From Legionella wadsworthii DSM 21896 = ATCC 33877 (lineage in GTDB: Bacteria; Pseudomonadota; Gammaproteobacteria; Legionellales; Legionellaceae), in assembly GCF_000701265.1 (NCBI RefSeq), contig NZ_KL370761.1:310888-374887 (forward strand): 64,000 bases of DNA. Reading direction: 5' to 3'. Every line of letters begins with the position of its first letter. Position 1 is the stretch's first letter. Under the pieces are notes generated by a model that had not been told where the DNA came from, did not search any database, and saw only the letters and a list, made by a program, of their open reading frames with translations. Of the stretch, positions 1 through 8,117 are shown piece by piece. The position numbers and the translations under genes are program-made.

Positions 1-499
1 GTTGGCTTAAATCACTTAATCGTCCCTCAATGTGTTTTGTTAAGGCAGATCCTTCATTAACACGCATTTGGCTTAACTGTTCAATCGCCTCATTAAATAA
101 ATGCAGTGCATGTTCTCCTAATATCTCCACATCAGGCATGCTTGCCTGCATGACACCAGGCCAGGATAAAATGCGGCTAACACCTAAGTCATTGGGCAAA
201 TGGTGGGATGCGGATAGCTTCTCACTCAAATTTACTAATGCATTAACCATGCCTATATTAATAAGCATAGACTGATTATCAGAACTTGTGTCTTGATATT
301 TCAGCTGACATTCCAGTTTTCCGCGATTAATTTTGTCTCGCAACAAAAGGCGCAGTTGAGGCTCTATAAACCGGAATGATTCAGGTAAACGAAATGAAAC
401 ATCCAAATATCGATGATTCACTGATTTAATTTCCCAACAAAAATGTCCTTCTTCAACTTGTTTCTGAACTCGTGAAAAAGCAGTCATACTTTGAAGCAT
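1..499 (-). CDS. yicC: YicC family endoribonuclease, N-terminal part (cut by window edge)
   Basis: The frame runs off the left edge, so only about the first 166 residues are present. It opens with MLQSMTAFSR and continues with WEIKSVNHRYLD and LLLRDKINRGKLE, the pattern of the YicC-like N-terminal domain. Enterobacterial YicC is known as an endoribonuclease involved in small-RNA turnover. The start is ATG 499 because family members begin M-x-x-SMTAF; I see no strong Shine-Dalgarno sequence. In many gammaproteobacteria yicC lies divergent to rph, and that arrangement holds here apart from one small gene between them. Function in this organism is inferred from family only. The C-terminal half is outside the window. 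Confidence 0.88.
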   Translation of the reverse strand, partial: MLQSMTAFSRVQKQVEEGHFCWEIKSVNHRYLDVSFRLPESFRFIEPQLRLLLRDKINRGKLECQLKYQDTSSDNQSMLINIGMVNALVNLSEKLSASHHLPNDLGVSRILSWPGVMQASMPDVEILGEHALHLFNEAIEQLSQMRVNEGSALTKHIEGRLSDLSQ

Positions 500-945
500 A
501 TCAACACCAATGATTAAACCTTGCGGCGAATATACCCCAATTTCAAGAAATTGGACAGAGATTAGCCTTCTGAATTAGCAATCTCGTATTAAATCGTTTC
601 CCAGAATACCTACATCTTCATACTCAGTGAGAAATGAGTTGTTTCTTATTGTCCCGATTTAATAAAAGTACTCTTTTTCAGACATATCCATAAGCGTACT
701 GAAGATATGACCCGCAGATCTCGCGAATTACACTTTTAACTACCTTCCATTAAACCTTGACCTGCATGAATTATTTGCATCGTTTTTGAAAAACAGGAAT
801 GAGTGGCCATTGAGGATTGTTGTGCTGTTTTTACAAAATACCCAATAGTGGTCGATGGGAACGCATTCTCTAAATCTTTATTATATGACTATGGTAATAG
901 GCAATCAGGGGACAGCCTCGTTGCCATAGGCTGTCCTAAGTTCTA
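500..945. other. Intergenic stretch, no gene recognised
   Basis: About 450 bases between the yicC start and the end of the next minus-strand gene. I find no convincing ORF, RNA gene or mobile-element end. The only clear structure is a hairpin at 910-936, listed separately. The yicC promoter should lie at its left end, but no convincing -35/-10 pair is visible. Confidence 0.5.
910..936 (-). terminator. Hairpin downstream of the 100-aa ORFan
   Basis: A perfect 9-bp stem (GGACAGCCT at 910-918 and AGGCTGTCC at 928-936) with a 9-base loop lies 10 bases after the stop of the minus-strand gene. No T-tract follows on the minus strand, so it may be a weak or factor-assisted terminator or an mRNA 3' end stabiliser. 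Confidence 0.45.
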
Positions 946-1248
946 TTATCTAAAACCTAATACCCCGTCTAACTGAGAGTCTTGAAGCGGTGTATCTGGG
1001 AGTTGAGCTCGTGATTCATTCAGTTCATCGATTACTTTGATGTGATTTTGGATCCAATCCATGCGCGCATTTTTTTTATAATTTTGAATATAGAGATCTC
1101 GATTTGAACTTGCTAATTTTGCAGTTTCTTGGGTCGCAAAAAATCCCAATTTTGCATGAGCTATAAACCAGTCAGCACGGTGGCTGTCTTTTTTAGTAGT
1201 AGGAATATCTTCAACTCTCGGCAAAAATTCTTCTAACCTTGACTTCAT
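946..1248 (-). CDS. Small hypothetical protein (100 aa)
   Basis: I do not recognise this protein. It is soluble, charged and probably mostly helical (MKSRLEEFLP...WIQNHIKVIDELNESR), with no signal peptide or membrane segment. The frame is open 11 codons further upstream to a GTG at 1281. I place the start at ATG 1248 for two reasons. An AAGG Shine-Dalgarno sequence sits 8 bases before it, and a good promoter (1284-1312) ends so close to the GTG that transcription would begin at or after it. The gene is monocistronic between yicC and rph, two genes that are usually direct neighbours, so it is probably a lineage-specific insertion. Function unknown. Confidence 0.65.
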   Translation of the reverse strand: MKSRLEEFLPRVEDIPTTKKDSHRADWFIAHAKLGFFATQETAKLASSNRDLYIQNYKKNARMDWIQNHIKVIDELNESRAQLPDTPLQDSQLDGVLGFR

Positions 1249-1283
1249 TGTAGCTACCTTAAAATTTGGAAATATGGCCACAA

Positions 1284-1312
1284 ATTATACACTAAATTCT
1301 TTTTTCAGTCCA
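1284..1312 (-). promoter_or_regulatory. Sigma70-type promoter of the 100-aa ORFan
   Basis: Read on the minus strand: -35 TGGACT (1307-1312), a 17-base spacer, and a perfect -10 TATAAT (1284-1289). The expected transcription start falls a few bases before the GTG at 1281, which supports translation from ATG 1248. Confidence 0.6.
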
Positions 1313-1492
1313 TGCTTTTCACCAATTACTACCCGGAACCAAGAGGAAGAGTGGCTACCTTTGATGTTATTCAGTAATTTTACTTCACTTAATATTAAGC
1401 AGGTCTGAATCTCTACAGGTTCACAAACCATTATTCTAATGTAAATTAGCTTCTCACCTACACTTTTGGATGCATCTCTACCAGTAACGCGT

Positions 1493-1498
1493 TATAAT
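1493..1498 (+). promoter_or_regulatory. Probable -10 element of rph
   Basis: A perfect TATAAT lies 26 bases upstream of the rph start. No convincing -35 hexamer is found 16-18 bases upstream, so this is a partial promoter call. A GAGGA Shine-Dalgarno sequence follows at about 1513, 8 bases before the ATG. Confidence 0.45.
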
Positions 1499-1524
1499 TT
1501 CTATTTTTTAGCGAGGATTTTCTA

Positions 1525-2232
1525 ATGCGCCCCAGTAACCGCGAAGCCAATCAATTACGTTCTGTTCAAATAACAAGAAATTATACAAAGCATGCAGAGG
1601 GTTCTGTCCTCGTTGAATTTGGACAAACTAAAGTTTTATGTAATGCCTCAGTAACAGACGGAGTTCCCCGTTTTATAAAAGGAAAAAATCAAGGTTGGAT
1701 TACTGCTGAGTATGGTATGCTACCTCGCGCAACACATAGCCGTACTGAACGTGAAGCAAGCAAAGGCAAGCAAGGCGGCAGAACGATGGAAATTCAACGT
1801 CTTATTGGCCGCTCTCTAAGAGCTTGTGTTGATTTAAAATTCTTAGGCGAAAATACAATTACTTTAGACTGTGATGTCATTCAAGCGGATGGCGGAACCA
1901 GAACAGCAGCCATTACTGGTGCTTGTGTTGCCTTAAAAGATGCAATCACTTGGATGGTTGAGCGAGAGAAAATTCGTAAGATGCCAGCCTTTAACTATAT
2001 CGCAGCGATTTCTGTTGGTCTTTATCGTGGACAAGCCGTTCTTGATTTGGATTATGCGGAAGACGTTCTTGCCGAAACAGATATGAATGTCGTCATGAAT
2101 GAAGCAGGACATTTCATTGAAATTCAGGGAACTGCTGAAGACAAACATTTTAACCGTGATGAATTAAACAACATGCTCGCTCTTGCCGAAATAGGCATTC
2201 CTCAATTAATTGAATTACAGAAAAGAGCCTAG
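1525..2232 (+). CDS. rph: Ribonuclease PH
   Basis: Phosphorolytic 3'-to-5' exoribonuclease that trims tRNA 3' ends and takes part in RNA turnover. At 235 residues it has the usual family length. Recognisable RNase PH blocks are [12 protein letters not shown] at the N-terminus, [15 protein letters not shown], the arginine-rich [14 protein letters not shown] segment, and the phosphate/metal-site block [18 protein letters not shown]. Unlike the rph of E. coli K-12, which carries a frameshift, this gene is intact. It is transcribed alone and converges on pilT, with a hairpin between them. Confidence 0.96.
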   Translation: MRPSNREANQLRSVQITRNYTKHAEGSVLVEFGQTKVLCNASVTDGVPRFIKGKNQGWITAEYGMLPRATHSRTEREASKGKQGGRTMEIQRLIGRSLRACVDLKFLGENTITLDCDVIQADGGTRTAAITGACVALKDAITWMVEREKIRKMPAFNYIAAISVGLYRGQAVLDLDYAEDVLAETDMNVVMNEAGHFIEIQGTAEDKHFNRDELNNMLALAEIGIPQLIELQKRA

Positions 2233-2245
2233 CAACTAGTTTTGG

Positions 2246-2266
2246 AGCTCTCCTAAATGGAGAGCT
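2246..2266. terminator. Hairpin between convergent rph and pilT
   Basis: Perfect 8-bp stem AGCTCTCC (2246-2253) / GGAGAGCT (2259-2266) with a TAAAT loop, in the 36 bases between two convergent genes. No strong T-tract on either side; it may act in both directions. Confidence 0.5.
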
Positions 2267-2268
2267 GC

Positions 2269-3303
2269 CTAGAATATCGATTTATCTATGGCCACTTCGC
2301 GGGCTACATAAGAGGTAATCAGATTTTTTTTCACTAATTCGGTTAAATGCTGATCCAACGTTTGCATTCCTTTACCTTGTCCTGTTTGAATTGAAGAATA
2401 CATTTGTGCCACTTTATCTTCACGAATTAAATTGCGTATCGCTCCTGTGCAAATCATAATTTCCAATGCAGCCACACGGCCTCCGCCGTTTTTTTTCAAT
2501 AAAGTTTGGGCTACAACTGCTTGTAATGACTCAGACAACATAGAACGAATCATCGATTTTTCCTCAGCGGGAAATACGTCAATAATCCGGTTAATTGTTT
2601 TAGTAGCTGAATTTGTATGCAAAGTGCCAAATACTAAATGTCCTGTTTCTGCGGCAGTCATAGCCAAACGAATTGTTTCCAAATCCCGTAACTCCCCTAC
2701 TAAAATCACATCGGGGTCTTCGCGCAACGCAGAACGTAAAGCCGCATTAAAGCTTAATGTGTCTCGATGAACCTCCCTCTGATTCAACAGGCATTTTTTA
2801 CTCTGGTGTACGAATTCTATCGGATCTTCTACAGTTAAAATGTGATCATAACGATTGGAGTTGATGTAATCGATGACAGCTGCCAAAGTGGTACTTTTTC
2901 CGGAACCTGTTGGTCCGGTTATCAGTACCAATCCTTTAGGATAACTGGCCATTTCTTCAAAAATAGCAGGCAATCCCAAATCACTCATACTCAAAATTTC
3001 AGAAGGAATGGTACGAAAAACTGCAGCAGCCCCTCTTGCCTGATTAAATACATTGACCCTGAAGCGAGCAAGATTAGGTATTTCAAATGAAAAATCTGTC
3101 TCCAAAAACTCTTCAAATTCTTTTCTTTGCCTGTCATTCATTACATCATAAATGGTTTTTATCACTTCTTTATGTTCCAAGGCAGGTAAATTAATTTTCC
3201 GTAAATCACCATCGACACGAATCATTGGAGGCAAACCTGCAGATAGGTGTAAGTCCGATGACTTATTTTTTACTGAAAAGGCCAATAGTTCTGCGATATC
3301 CAT
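2269..3303 (-). CDS. pilT: Type IV pilus retraction ATPase PilT
   Basis: Cytoplasmic hexameric ATPase that powers pilus retraction, and so twitching motility and DNA uptake. It has about 344 residues, typical for PilT. Visible motifs are Walker A GPTGSGKSTT, the Asp-box region DPIEFVHQSKK, Walker B LREDPDVILVGELRD, the His-box TAAETGHLVFGTLHTNSA, and the C-terminal AIRNLIREDKV that separates PilT from PilB. The open frame extends to ATG 3315, but I use ATG 3303 because the family begins MDI-x-ELL. No pilU follows. The pilMNOPQ assembly genes are in the same window at 45-50 kb. Confidence 0.95.
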   Translation of the reverse strand: MDIAELLAFSVKNKSSDLHLSAGLPPMIRVDGDLRKINLPALEHKEVIKTIYDVMNDRQRKEFEEFLETDFSFEIPNLARFRVNVFNQARGAAAVFRTIPSEILSMSDLGLPAIFEEMASYPKGLVLITGPTGSGKSTTLAAVIDYINSNRYDHILTVEDPIEFVHQSKKCLLNQREVHRDTLSFNAALRSALREDPDVILVGELRDLETIRLAMTAAETGHLVFGTLHTNSATKTINRIIDVFPAEEKSMIRSMLSESLQAVVAQTLLKKNGGGRVAALEIMICTGAIRNLIREDKVAQMYSSIQTGQGKGMQTLDQHLTELVKKNLITSYVAREVAIDKSIF

Positions 3304-3477
3304 TGCTACACTCATCCTTAATATTCAATAGGATTGGGCAATACTCTGTAACCTGGCAATGGACACAGATACCCAATTTTTAAAATATAATGCTATTAGA
3401 TTAGCTCACTAAGTAAAGCTCGGCAAACATTGTTTCTTTTGATATTGTTGAAGTTTTCCATATCTTGTTTTTAATCT

Positions 3478-4164
3478 ATGAATCTTTATCAAAATTTAAA
3501 TGACATAAAGCAATTAATCTTACAGACTGAATTGGAATGTAATAGAAAACCTGGCAGTACTCTATTGCTCGCTGTCAGTAAACAACAAAGTGTCGAATCC
3601 ATCACTCAATTATTTCATTTAGGCGTCACTGATTTCGGGGAAAGCTACTTCCAGGAAGCACATCAGAAAATCAATGCTTTAAGGGATCTTCCCATTCAAT
3701 GGCATTTTATCGGCCCAATTCAAAGTAACAAAACCAAAGGGATTGCGAGCGAATTTAGCTGGGTTCACAGTGTAAACCGCTTTAAAATCGCTCAAAAATT
3801 GAGTGAACATCGATCATATGAGATGACTCCACTCAATATCTGTTTGCAAATTAATCTGGTTGAGGAGGAAACGAAATCAGGTATTCCGCCACACCAGGCA
3901 TCTAAATTAGCCGCAGCAGTGAGCCAACTCCCCAATTTAAGATTAAGAGGACTCATGACTATTCCCCCGCCCATACGAGGAATAGAGTCTCAATATCAGC
4001 TTTTTAATCAGCTTAAACAACTCATGAATTCAGTGAATTTGGAACTTGGGCTTAAAATGGATACACTCTCCATGGGTATGAGTGATGATTTAATACCTGC
4101 AATTAAAGCGGGGGCGACGATTGTCCGAATTGGTCGTGGATTATTTGGTGAGCGACAAAAATAA
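3478..4164 (+). CDS. yggS: PLP homeostasis protein, YggS/PLPBP family
   Basis: Alanine-racemase-fold, pyridoxal-phosphate-binding protein that affects free PLP and amino-acid balance; no catalytic activity is established for the family. It has 228 residues, the normal length. The PLP lysine is K35 in LLAVSKQQ, followed by DFGESYFQEA, WHFIGPIQSNKT and the phosphate-binding end LSMGMSDDLIPAIKAGATIVRIG. It is divergent from pilT and precedes yggT by 54 bases. In many gammaproteobacteria the order is pilT-yggS-proC-yggT; here proC is missing from this site and lies at 31.1 kb. Confidence 0.95.
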   Translation: MNLYQNLNDIKQLILQTELECNRKPGSTLLLAVSKQQSVESITQLFHLGVTDFGESYFQEAHQKINALRDLPIQWHFIGPIQSNKTKGIASEFSWVHSVNRFKIAQKLSEHRSYEMTPLNICLQINLVEEETKSGIPPHQASKLAAAVSQLPNLRLRGLMTIPPPIRGIESQYQLFNQLKQLMNSVNLELGLKMDTLSMGMSDDLIPAIKAGATIVRIGRGLFGERQK

Positions 4165-4218
4165 AGCAAAGAGATATAATTGGAAATATTTAGATTTGGA
4201 TGCGAGGATAGGTGAAAA

Positions 4219-4794
4219 ATGTCGGGTATTAATGCAGTAGCACTTTTTATTGTTTCTTTAATTTTTTCACTGGTTATTTTAAGCTTGTGGCTTCGCATTG
4301 CGCTACGGTATTTACGGGTCAGCTCGCTGCATTCTGTAAGCCAGCTTGTTCATAAAATTACCGATCCAATAGTGAATCCAATTCAATTGATTACCAAACA
4401 ATCTTATCAACCGAAGTTCCAATATGATATTCCAGCATTCATTACCCTGGTTCTTGTTGAACTATTAAAAATTATTTGTATTAGTCTGCTTGCTTTTCAT
4501 GGAATCATTCCCATTGCCTTCATAATTCTTTATATTATCGCGGACCTAATCATCCAACCCTGCGATATCTTGTTTTTTGCCATATTGATCCGCGTGGTCA
4601 TGAGTTTTGTTAATCCAAATTGGTATGGACCATTGGCTGATTTCTTACGATTACTTACTGAGCCGCTTCTAAAATTAGGCCGTAGAATAGTTCCTGATAT
4701 CTCAGGCTTTGATTTTTCTCCTTTCATTATCATGGTCTTATTAAAAATTATCACCTTATTTGTTAACGCAAGCCTGCCCTGGAGAATCTTATAA
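4219..4794 (+). CDS. yggT: YggT family integral membrane protein
   Basis: A 191-residue inner-membrane protein with two YGGT domains. Each has a pair of hydrophobic helices followed by a conserved polar stretch (LVHKITDPIVNPIQL around residues 45-60 and LRLLTEPLLKLGRRIVPD around 145-162). The family has been linked to osmotic tolerance and cell-envelope functions, but its biochemical role is not settled. It follows yggS and is probably co-transcribed. A Shine-Dalgarno-like AGG precedes the ATG. Family assignment is firm; function is inferred. Confidence 0.9.
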   Translation: MSGINAVALFIVSLIFSLVILSLWLRIALRYLRVSSLHSVSQLVHKITDPIVNPIQLITKQSYQPKFQYDIPAFITLVLVELLKIICISLLAFHGIIPIAFIILYIIADLIIQPCDILFFAILIRVVMSFVNPNWYGPLADFLRLLTEPLLKLGRRIVPDISGFDFSPFIIMVLLKIITLFVNASLPWRIL

Positions 4795-4839
4795 AAGCGA
4801 CTATAATTTATTTAAGCAGAAGGTTATCAGGATTAAATT

Positions 4840-5406
4840 ATGAAATTGACGTTCCTCAGTAGTCTTGGTTCTGGTTTGCTCCTTTTATCTTTTAGTCTTT
4901 TCGCTGATACCCAATCTTATTATTGCCCTCAAAACCATGCCTATATTAACTTGGGAATGACGCCAGATGAAGTCATTGCCGCATGTGGGCAACCTATAAG
5001 CCAACAAGAGTCAAATCAACCCCTGCAACAAAAAATTCCCATGCAACAGCTCATTTACAATAATCTCGGAACAAGTACCGCCTTTTATGGCGTATGGAAT
5101 ATACCTACTGGGAATGGCGGTGTATCCCTCGAAGTAAATGTAGTCAATCAAAAAGTTCATTCCATAAAATTAAATGGCTCTGGCAGTAATGCCGTTTCTG
5201 TGTGTCAAGGGTCAAATATTCAACCCGGAGATTCAGTACAAAAGGTATATAGTGCCTGTGGTTCTCCTTCCACGGTGAATAATACCTTTATTAATGAAAT
5301 TGTACCCACTGCTGAAAAACCTGTGATCTGGATTTATCAACCGGGTCAATATCAACCCTCCGTATCCATGACTTTTGTTAATGGCAAACTACAATCCATC
5401 CAATAA
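4840..5406 (+). CDS. Secreted or periplasmic protein with two DUF2845-like repeats
   Basis: 188 residues with an N-terminal signal peptide (MKLTFLSSLGSGLLLLSFSLFA, probable cleavage before DTQSYYC). The mature part has two related modules. Each has a GMTPDEVIAACGQP-like motif (GMTPDEVIAACGQP near residue 40 and GDSVQKVYSACGSP near 127), followed by a segment ending in a V-x-G/Q-K-hydrophobic-x-S-I strand. This resembles the DUF2845 family of small envelope proteins. Shine-Dalgarno AGGA sits 7 bases before the ATG. It follows yggT by 45 bases and may be in the same transcript. Cysteines in both modules could form disulfides. Function unknown. Confidence 0.7.
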   Translation: MKLTFLSSLGSGLLLLSFSLFADTQSYYCPQNHAYINLGMTPDEVIAACGQPISQQESNQPLQQKIPMQQLIYNNLGTSTAFYGVWNIPTGNGGVSLEVNVVNQKVHSIKLNGSGSNAVSVCQGSNIQPGDSVQKVYSACGSPSTVNNTFINEIVPTAEKPVIWIYQPGQYQPSVSMTFVNGKLQSIQ

Positions 5407-5583
5407 AGAATGTCCGTGAAATCTTCCTGGACCAACGTTGGGTTATTTTTAGGTAAAACACAGTTCAATACTATAGTAAGTTTATAAAATAAGATAAACT
5501 CTCAAAATTTTAGCGCAATGGCATATCGTCAATTAAATATGGTTATTGCTTTTCTTGAACAATTGAAAGAGTAAGGGCTCAAA

Positions 5584-5865
5584 ATGACTGCTAGTATAGA
5601 TGAAATTACAGTTGCATTCAGTGAAAATGGGACTGATACAGTAAAAGAATTAGATAAAAAGGTTTTAAGTAAAGGAGCCTGGACGACAATTATGTTCAAG
5701 TATCAGGAATGGGATAATGCACAAAACGACTATGGACCTGTTAAATTTTCTATCAGACGTTATCAAAAAAGAAACAATCAATACTGGCAAAAGTCTAAAT
5801 TTAATATCTCCAGTGTGGAACAAGCACAAAAAGTTATAGAAATTCTTACTGATTGGATAAAATAA
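5584..5865 (+). CDS. Small conserved protein, possibly PC4/YdbC-like nucleic-acid-binding fold
   Basis: 93 residues, soluble. The pattern is hydrophobic strands GAWTTIMFKYQEWD and VKFSIRRYQKRN, then KSKFNISS and a C-terminal helix EQAQKVIEILTDWI. That order (strand, strand with R-x-x-x, a short KxxFNISS turn, then a helix) recalls the PC4/YdbC family of single-strand DNA-binding proteins. The resemblance is by eye and weak. AAGGG lies 7 bases before the ATG. No clear operon partner. Alternative: an unrelated conserved hypothetical. Confidence 0.6.
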   Translation: MTASIDEITVAFSENGTDTVKELDKKVLSKGAWTTIMFKYQEWDNAQNDYGPVKFSIRRYQKRNNQYWQKSKFNISSVEQAQKVIEILTDWIK

Positions 5866-6074
5866 TTTCTGATTATTATTAGCTCACTTTATTCAACATA
5901 TATACTATCCTCCAGAACAAAGTTTGATTTTTGAATTTTAAAAATTTTAAAAATTTTAATAGGTTATTGAAATAACAAAATTTTTAAGAAAAAACTGGAG
6001 GTTTGACCATATTGAATAATTCCTGCCTACATTTTATCCCCTGAGAATTTTTTTTATTCTGTTTATTCATATTT

Positions 6075-6107
6075 CTTAAGGTTAAGTTAATTTTTGATCT
6101 TTATAAT
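6075..6107 (+). promoter_or_regulatory. Candidate PmrA box and -10 element upstream of the carrier-like effector gene
   Basis: Two 9-base half-sites, CTTAAGGTT (6075-6083) and GTTAATTTT (6086-6094), are separated by 2 bases. They match the Legionella PmrA consensus (cTTAATATT, N2, cTTAATATT) at 14 of 18 positions by my count. A perfect TATAAT (6102-6107) follows 7 bases later, so the box would take the place of the -35. PmrA is known to activate several Dot/Icm effector genes. The call is based on pattern only. Confidence 0.45.
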
Positions 6108-6145
6108 TAATTCCATTCTTTCAACAAACTTTATAAGAATTAATT

Positions 6146-7732
6146 ATGCAGACTAAAAAAGAAACTCAAACACCAAAATCTGGAACTTCTAGCACTTCAT
6201 CTTTTTGGAATATGCCCGATGTATCCAATGCTTCATGGTTGGTAGCTCCTATGGACTTAATGAAACACCGGATGCAAATGCAGCAATCTGGAAAGAGTAC
6301 TCCTACTCCAATATGGAATTTACAAAGTCTAACCAATCTTTCCGCATTAATGTTTCCAATTGATGTCATGAAGCAAAGACTTCAAACACAACAAACAAGA
6401 AAAGCCCCAACAACACCCATTTGGAATATTCAAACATTCTATAATGCAGCATGGAGTCCATTTGAGGTGGTGAAACAAAGTTTATCTATGCAACCAAAGC
6501 CAGGACATAAGCCGCCAGCACCTGTATGGGCCTATCCCAGTATTTACAGTGCAACCTGGGAAGTTGTTAAACAACAAATGACTTATGCCATTCCTGGGCT
6601 GGTAATGCCTTTTGAAGTGGCGAAACACCATATGAAATATGGGGTACAACCACCCACATCGCCGACGGTACAAGCAGTTAGAAGGATATATAGTAATGTG
6701 TCGGCTTATATGCCATCAATGGATGCGATCACCCAACAAATTTGGAATGGCGCAAACTTCCTAACTGTTGCAGCCACCACCAGCACTTGTATCGTTGCTG
6801 TCCAAAGCCCAGTTAAAACAATGTCCCTGAGTTTAGTCAAAAACGGAACTTTTCTTCCCCCAAACTCCGCTGGACTTTCTAACATCATGGGTATTTTGTA
6901 TTCCGGTGGTAAAGCTGGAGCTGCGACTTCCTTAGGCCGATCTATCTATGTTTCTGGAGCCAAAGGCGGCAGCAAATCAACCGAAGAAGGAATCCATGAA
7001 GCCAGCAGAGAAGATGGTAGAAAATACGCTGCCGTAAGCTACCCATATGTTTTGACTATGGCTTTAGGCGAGGTTGTTGTAACCAATGGACCAGATACTT
7101 TAGGGAGCTTGCAAAAAGTACCAGGGCTTCTTCCTAAAGATTTCGTTTGGAAAACGCCTTATAATATTACTAAGTTGATGACAGGAGGCGCTGAACTTAA
7201 ATACGCTTCTGCCATTTTTAATTTCGGTGCTTTATGTATTCTCGAAGAGCGAATTGCAAGTGGTTTACCGATTCAAGACAAAAGAGCTGCTCATTTTGCT
7301 TCTGGTATGCTCAGTGGTATGGCAGCTGCTATGGTTACTCATCCCATTAATTCACTTAGAGAATATGGCTTAGTACAATTTAGAGTAGACAATGGTCGCT
7401 TGCACAATGTGAGCACCGTTAAATTATGTCAAGAATTATTTTATTGCTTCACAAGCGATCCAAAAGCCGCTTTAAAATCCTTTGGAAATATGTCTTTAAA
7501 AAGGGTTCCAATAAACGCGACGCTAACTGGTCTTATTTTTGCTTTTGTTGCTGGTATTAACGAAACGATGGGACCTGAGCCATTAAATGTTTTTGCTAGA
7601 AAACCTCAGACTTCGTCACCAGGTAGAACAAGACAAAGTATGTTTGGTGGTAGTGAGGCCACAACTCCTCGAATCGAGGAAGTTGTAGAAGAACAAACCA
7701 GCGAAAAGGATAATAGCGCTTCTCCAAAATAA
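6146..7732 (+). CDS. Mitochondrial-carrier-like protein, candidate Dot/Icm effector
   Basis: 528 residues. Residues 20-166 hold four tandem repeats of about 36 aa that start P-I/V-WN and end in the carrier signature P-x-D/E-x-x-K: PMDLMKHR (35), PIDVMKQR (71), PFEVVKQS (105) and PFEVAKHH (155). Residues about 205-475 resemble three degenerate mitochondrial carrier modules. The clearest is the last, FASGMLSGMAAAMVTHP then INSLRE (395-406), which has N in place of the signature acid. The C-terminus is polar and acidic (RIEEVVEEQTSEKD), like the E-block of Dot/Icm substrates. Legionella is known to inject a mitochondrial carrier mimic, LncP; this may be a relative with an unusual repeat extension. 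AT-rich flanks and a possible PmrA box fit an acquired effector. Transport activity is not implied. Confidence 0.7.
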   Translation: MQTKKETQTPKSGTSSTSSFWNMPDVSNASWLVAPMDLMKHRMQMQQSGKSTPTPIWNLQSLTNLSALMFPIDVMKQRLQTQQTRKAPTTPIWNIQTFYNAAWSPFEVVKQSLSMQPKPGHKPPAPVWAYPSIYSATWEVVKQQMTYAIPGLVMPFEVAKHHMKYGVQPPTSPTVQAVRRIYSNVSAYMPSMDAITQQIWNGANFLTVAATTSTCIVAVQSPVKTMSLSLVKNGTFLPPNSAGLSNIMGILYSGGKAGAATSLGRSIYVSGAKGGSKSTEEGIHEASREDGRKYAAVSYPYVLTMALGEVVVTNGPDTLGSLQKVPGLLPKDFVWKTPYNITKLMTGGAELKYASAIFNFGALCILEERIASGLPIQDKRAAHFASGMLSGMAAAMVTHPINSLREYGLVQFRVDNGRLHNVSTVKLCQELFYCFTSDPKAALKSFGNMSLKRVPINATLTGLIFAFVAGINETMGPEPLNVFARKPQTSSPGRTRQSMFGGSEATTPRIEEVVEEQTSEKDNSASPK

Positions 7733-7811
7733 TAAACAGATAAGCTGAACTTGCATAATTATCATTTATTATCCAAAAATGATCTCATAGGGCAAAAATA
7801 GTGTATCATAG

Positions 7812-7858
7812 AACTGCAATGTATAATTTTAAAACATACGTTGCAGTTTTTATTTTAT
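7812..7858 (+). terminator. Strong rho-independent terminator
   Basis: A 13-bp stem with one G-U wobble (AACTGCAATGTAT at 7812-7824 paired with 7836-7848) is followed by a T-rich tail. It ends the carrier-like gene. Because it stops only about 17 bases before the next start, it could also act as a leader attenuator for that small gene. Confidence 0.75.
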
Positions 7859-7874
7859 TAAAAGGATGAAAAAA

Positions 7875-8090
7875 ATGATGTCACGTTTTGGATTTTTTAT
7901 TAAGCCCGTTATTGAGACTACAGTTTATTCAGTTGGAGTCACCGCAGTCGGTACAGGAATTTACAAATTCGGAAATGCCCTTACCGAGAGTATCCAAGAA
8001 AAAAAAGACCATCAAAAAGCAGAATTTCCCCAACAACATCATGAGCACAATGAACACGACGACAAAGAAAACATATCAATAAGATATTAG
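7875..8090 (+). CDS. Small single-span membrane protein with His/Asp-rich tail
   Basis: 71 residues. One hydrophobic segment (about residues 5-30, FFIKPVIETTVYSVGVTAVG) is followed by a charged tail containing HHEHNEHDD, which could bind metal. I do not recognise the family. The open frame reaches ATG 7866, but the AAGGA Shine-Dalgarno sequence (7862-7866) overlaps that codon and lies 8 bases before ATG 7875, so translation should begin at 7875 or 7878. A frame overlapping it in +1 (7888-8082) is a shadow. The gene sits directly behind a terminator-like hairpin. Confidence 0.55.
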   Translation: MMSRFGFFIKPVIETTVYSVGVTAVGTGIYKFGNALTESIQEKKDHQKAEFPQQHHEHNEHDDKENISIRY

Positions 8091-8117
8091 TTTTATCTAG
8101 TTATAGACACAAAGGAT

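Noticed and set aside
30..275. Plus-strand open frame at the left edge
   Set aside because: It is the antisense of a clear YicC-family coding frame on the minus strand.
5518..5574. 18-codon frame immediately upstream of the 93-aa gene
   Set aside because: No Shine-Dalgarno sequence and no feature suggesting a leader peptide, such as runs of one amino acid or an attenuator.
7888..8082. 64-residue frame overlapping the small membrane protein
   Set aside because: It is an alternate frame of the gene at 7875-8090 and has no Shine-Dalgarno sequence of its own.
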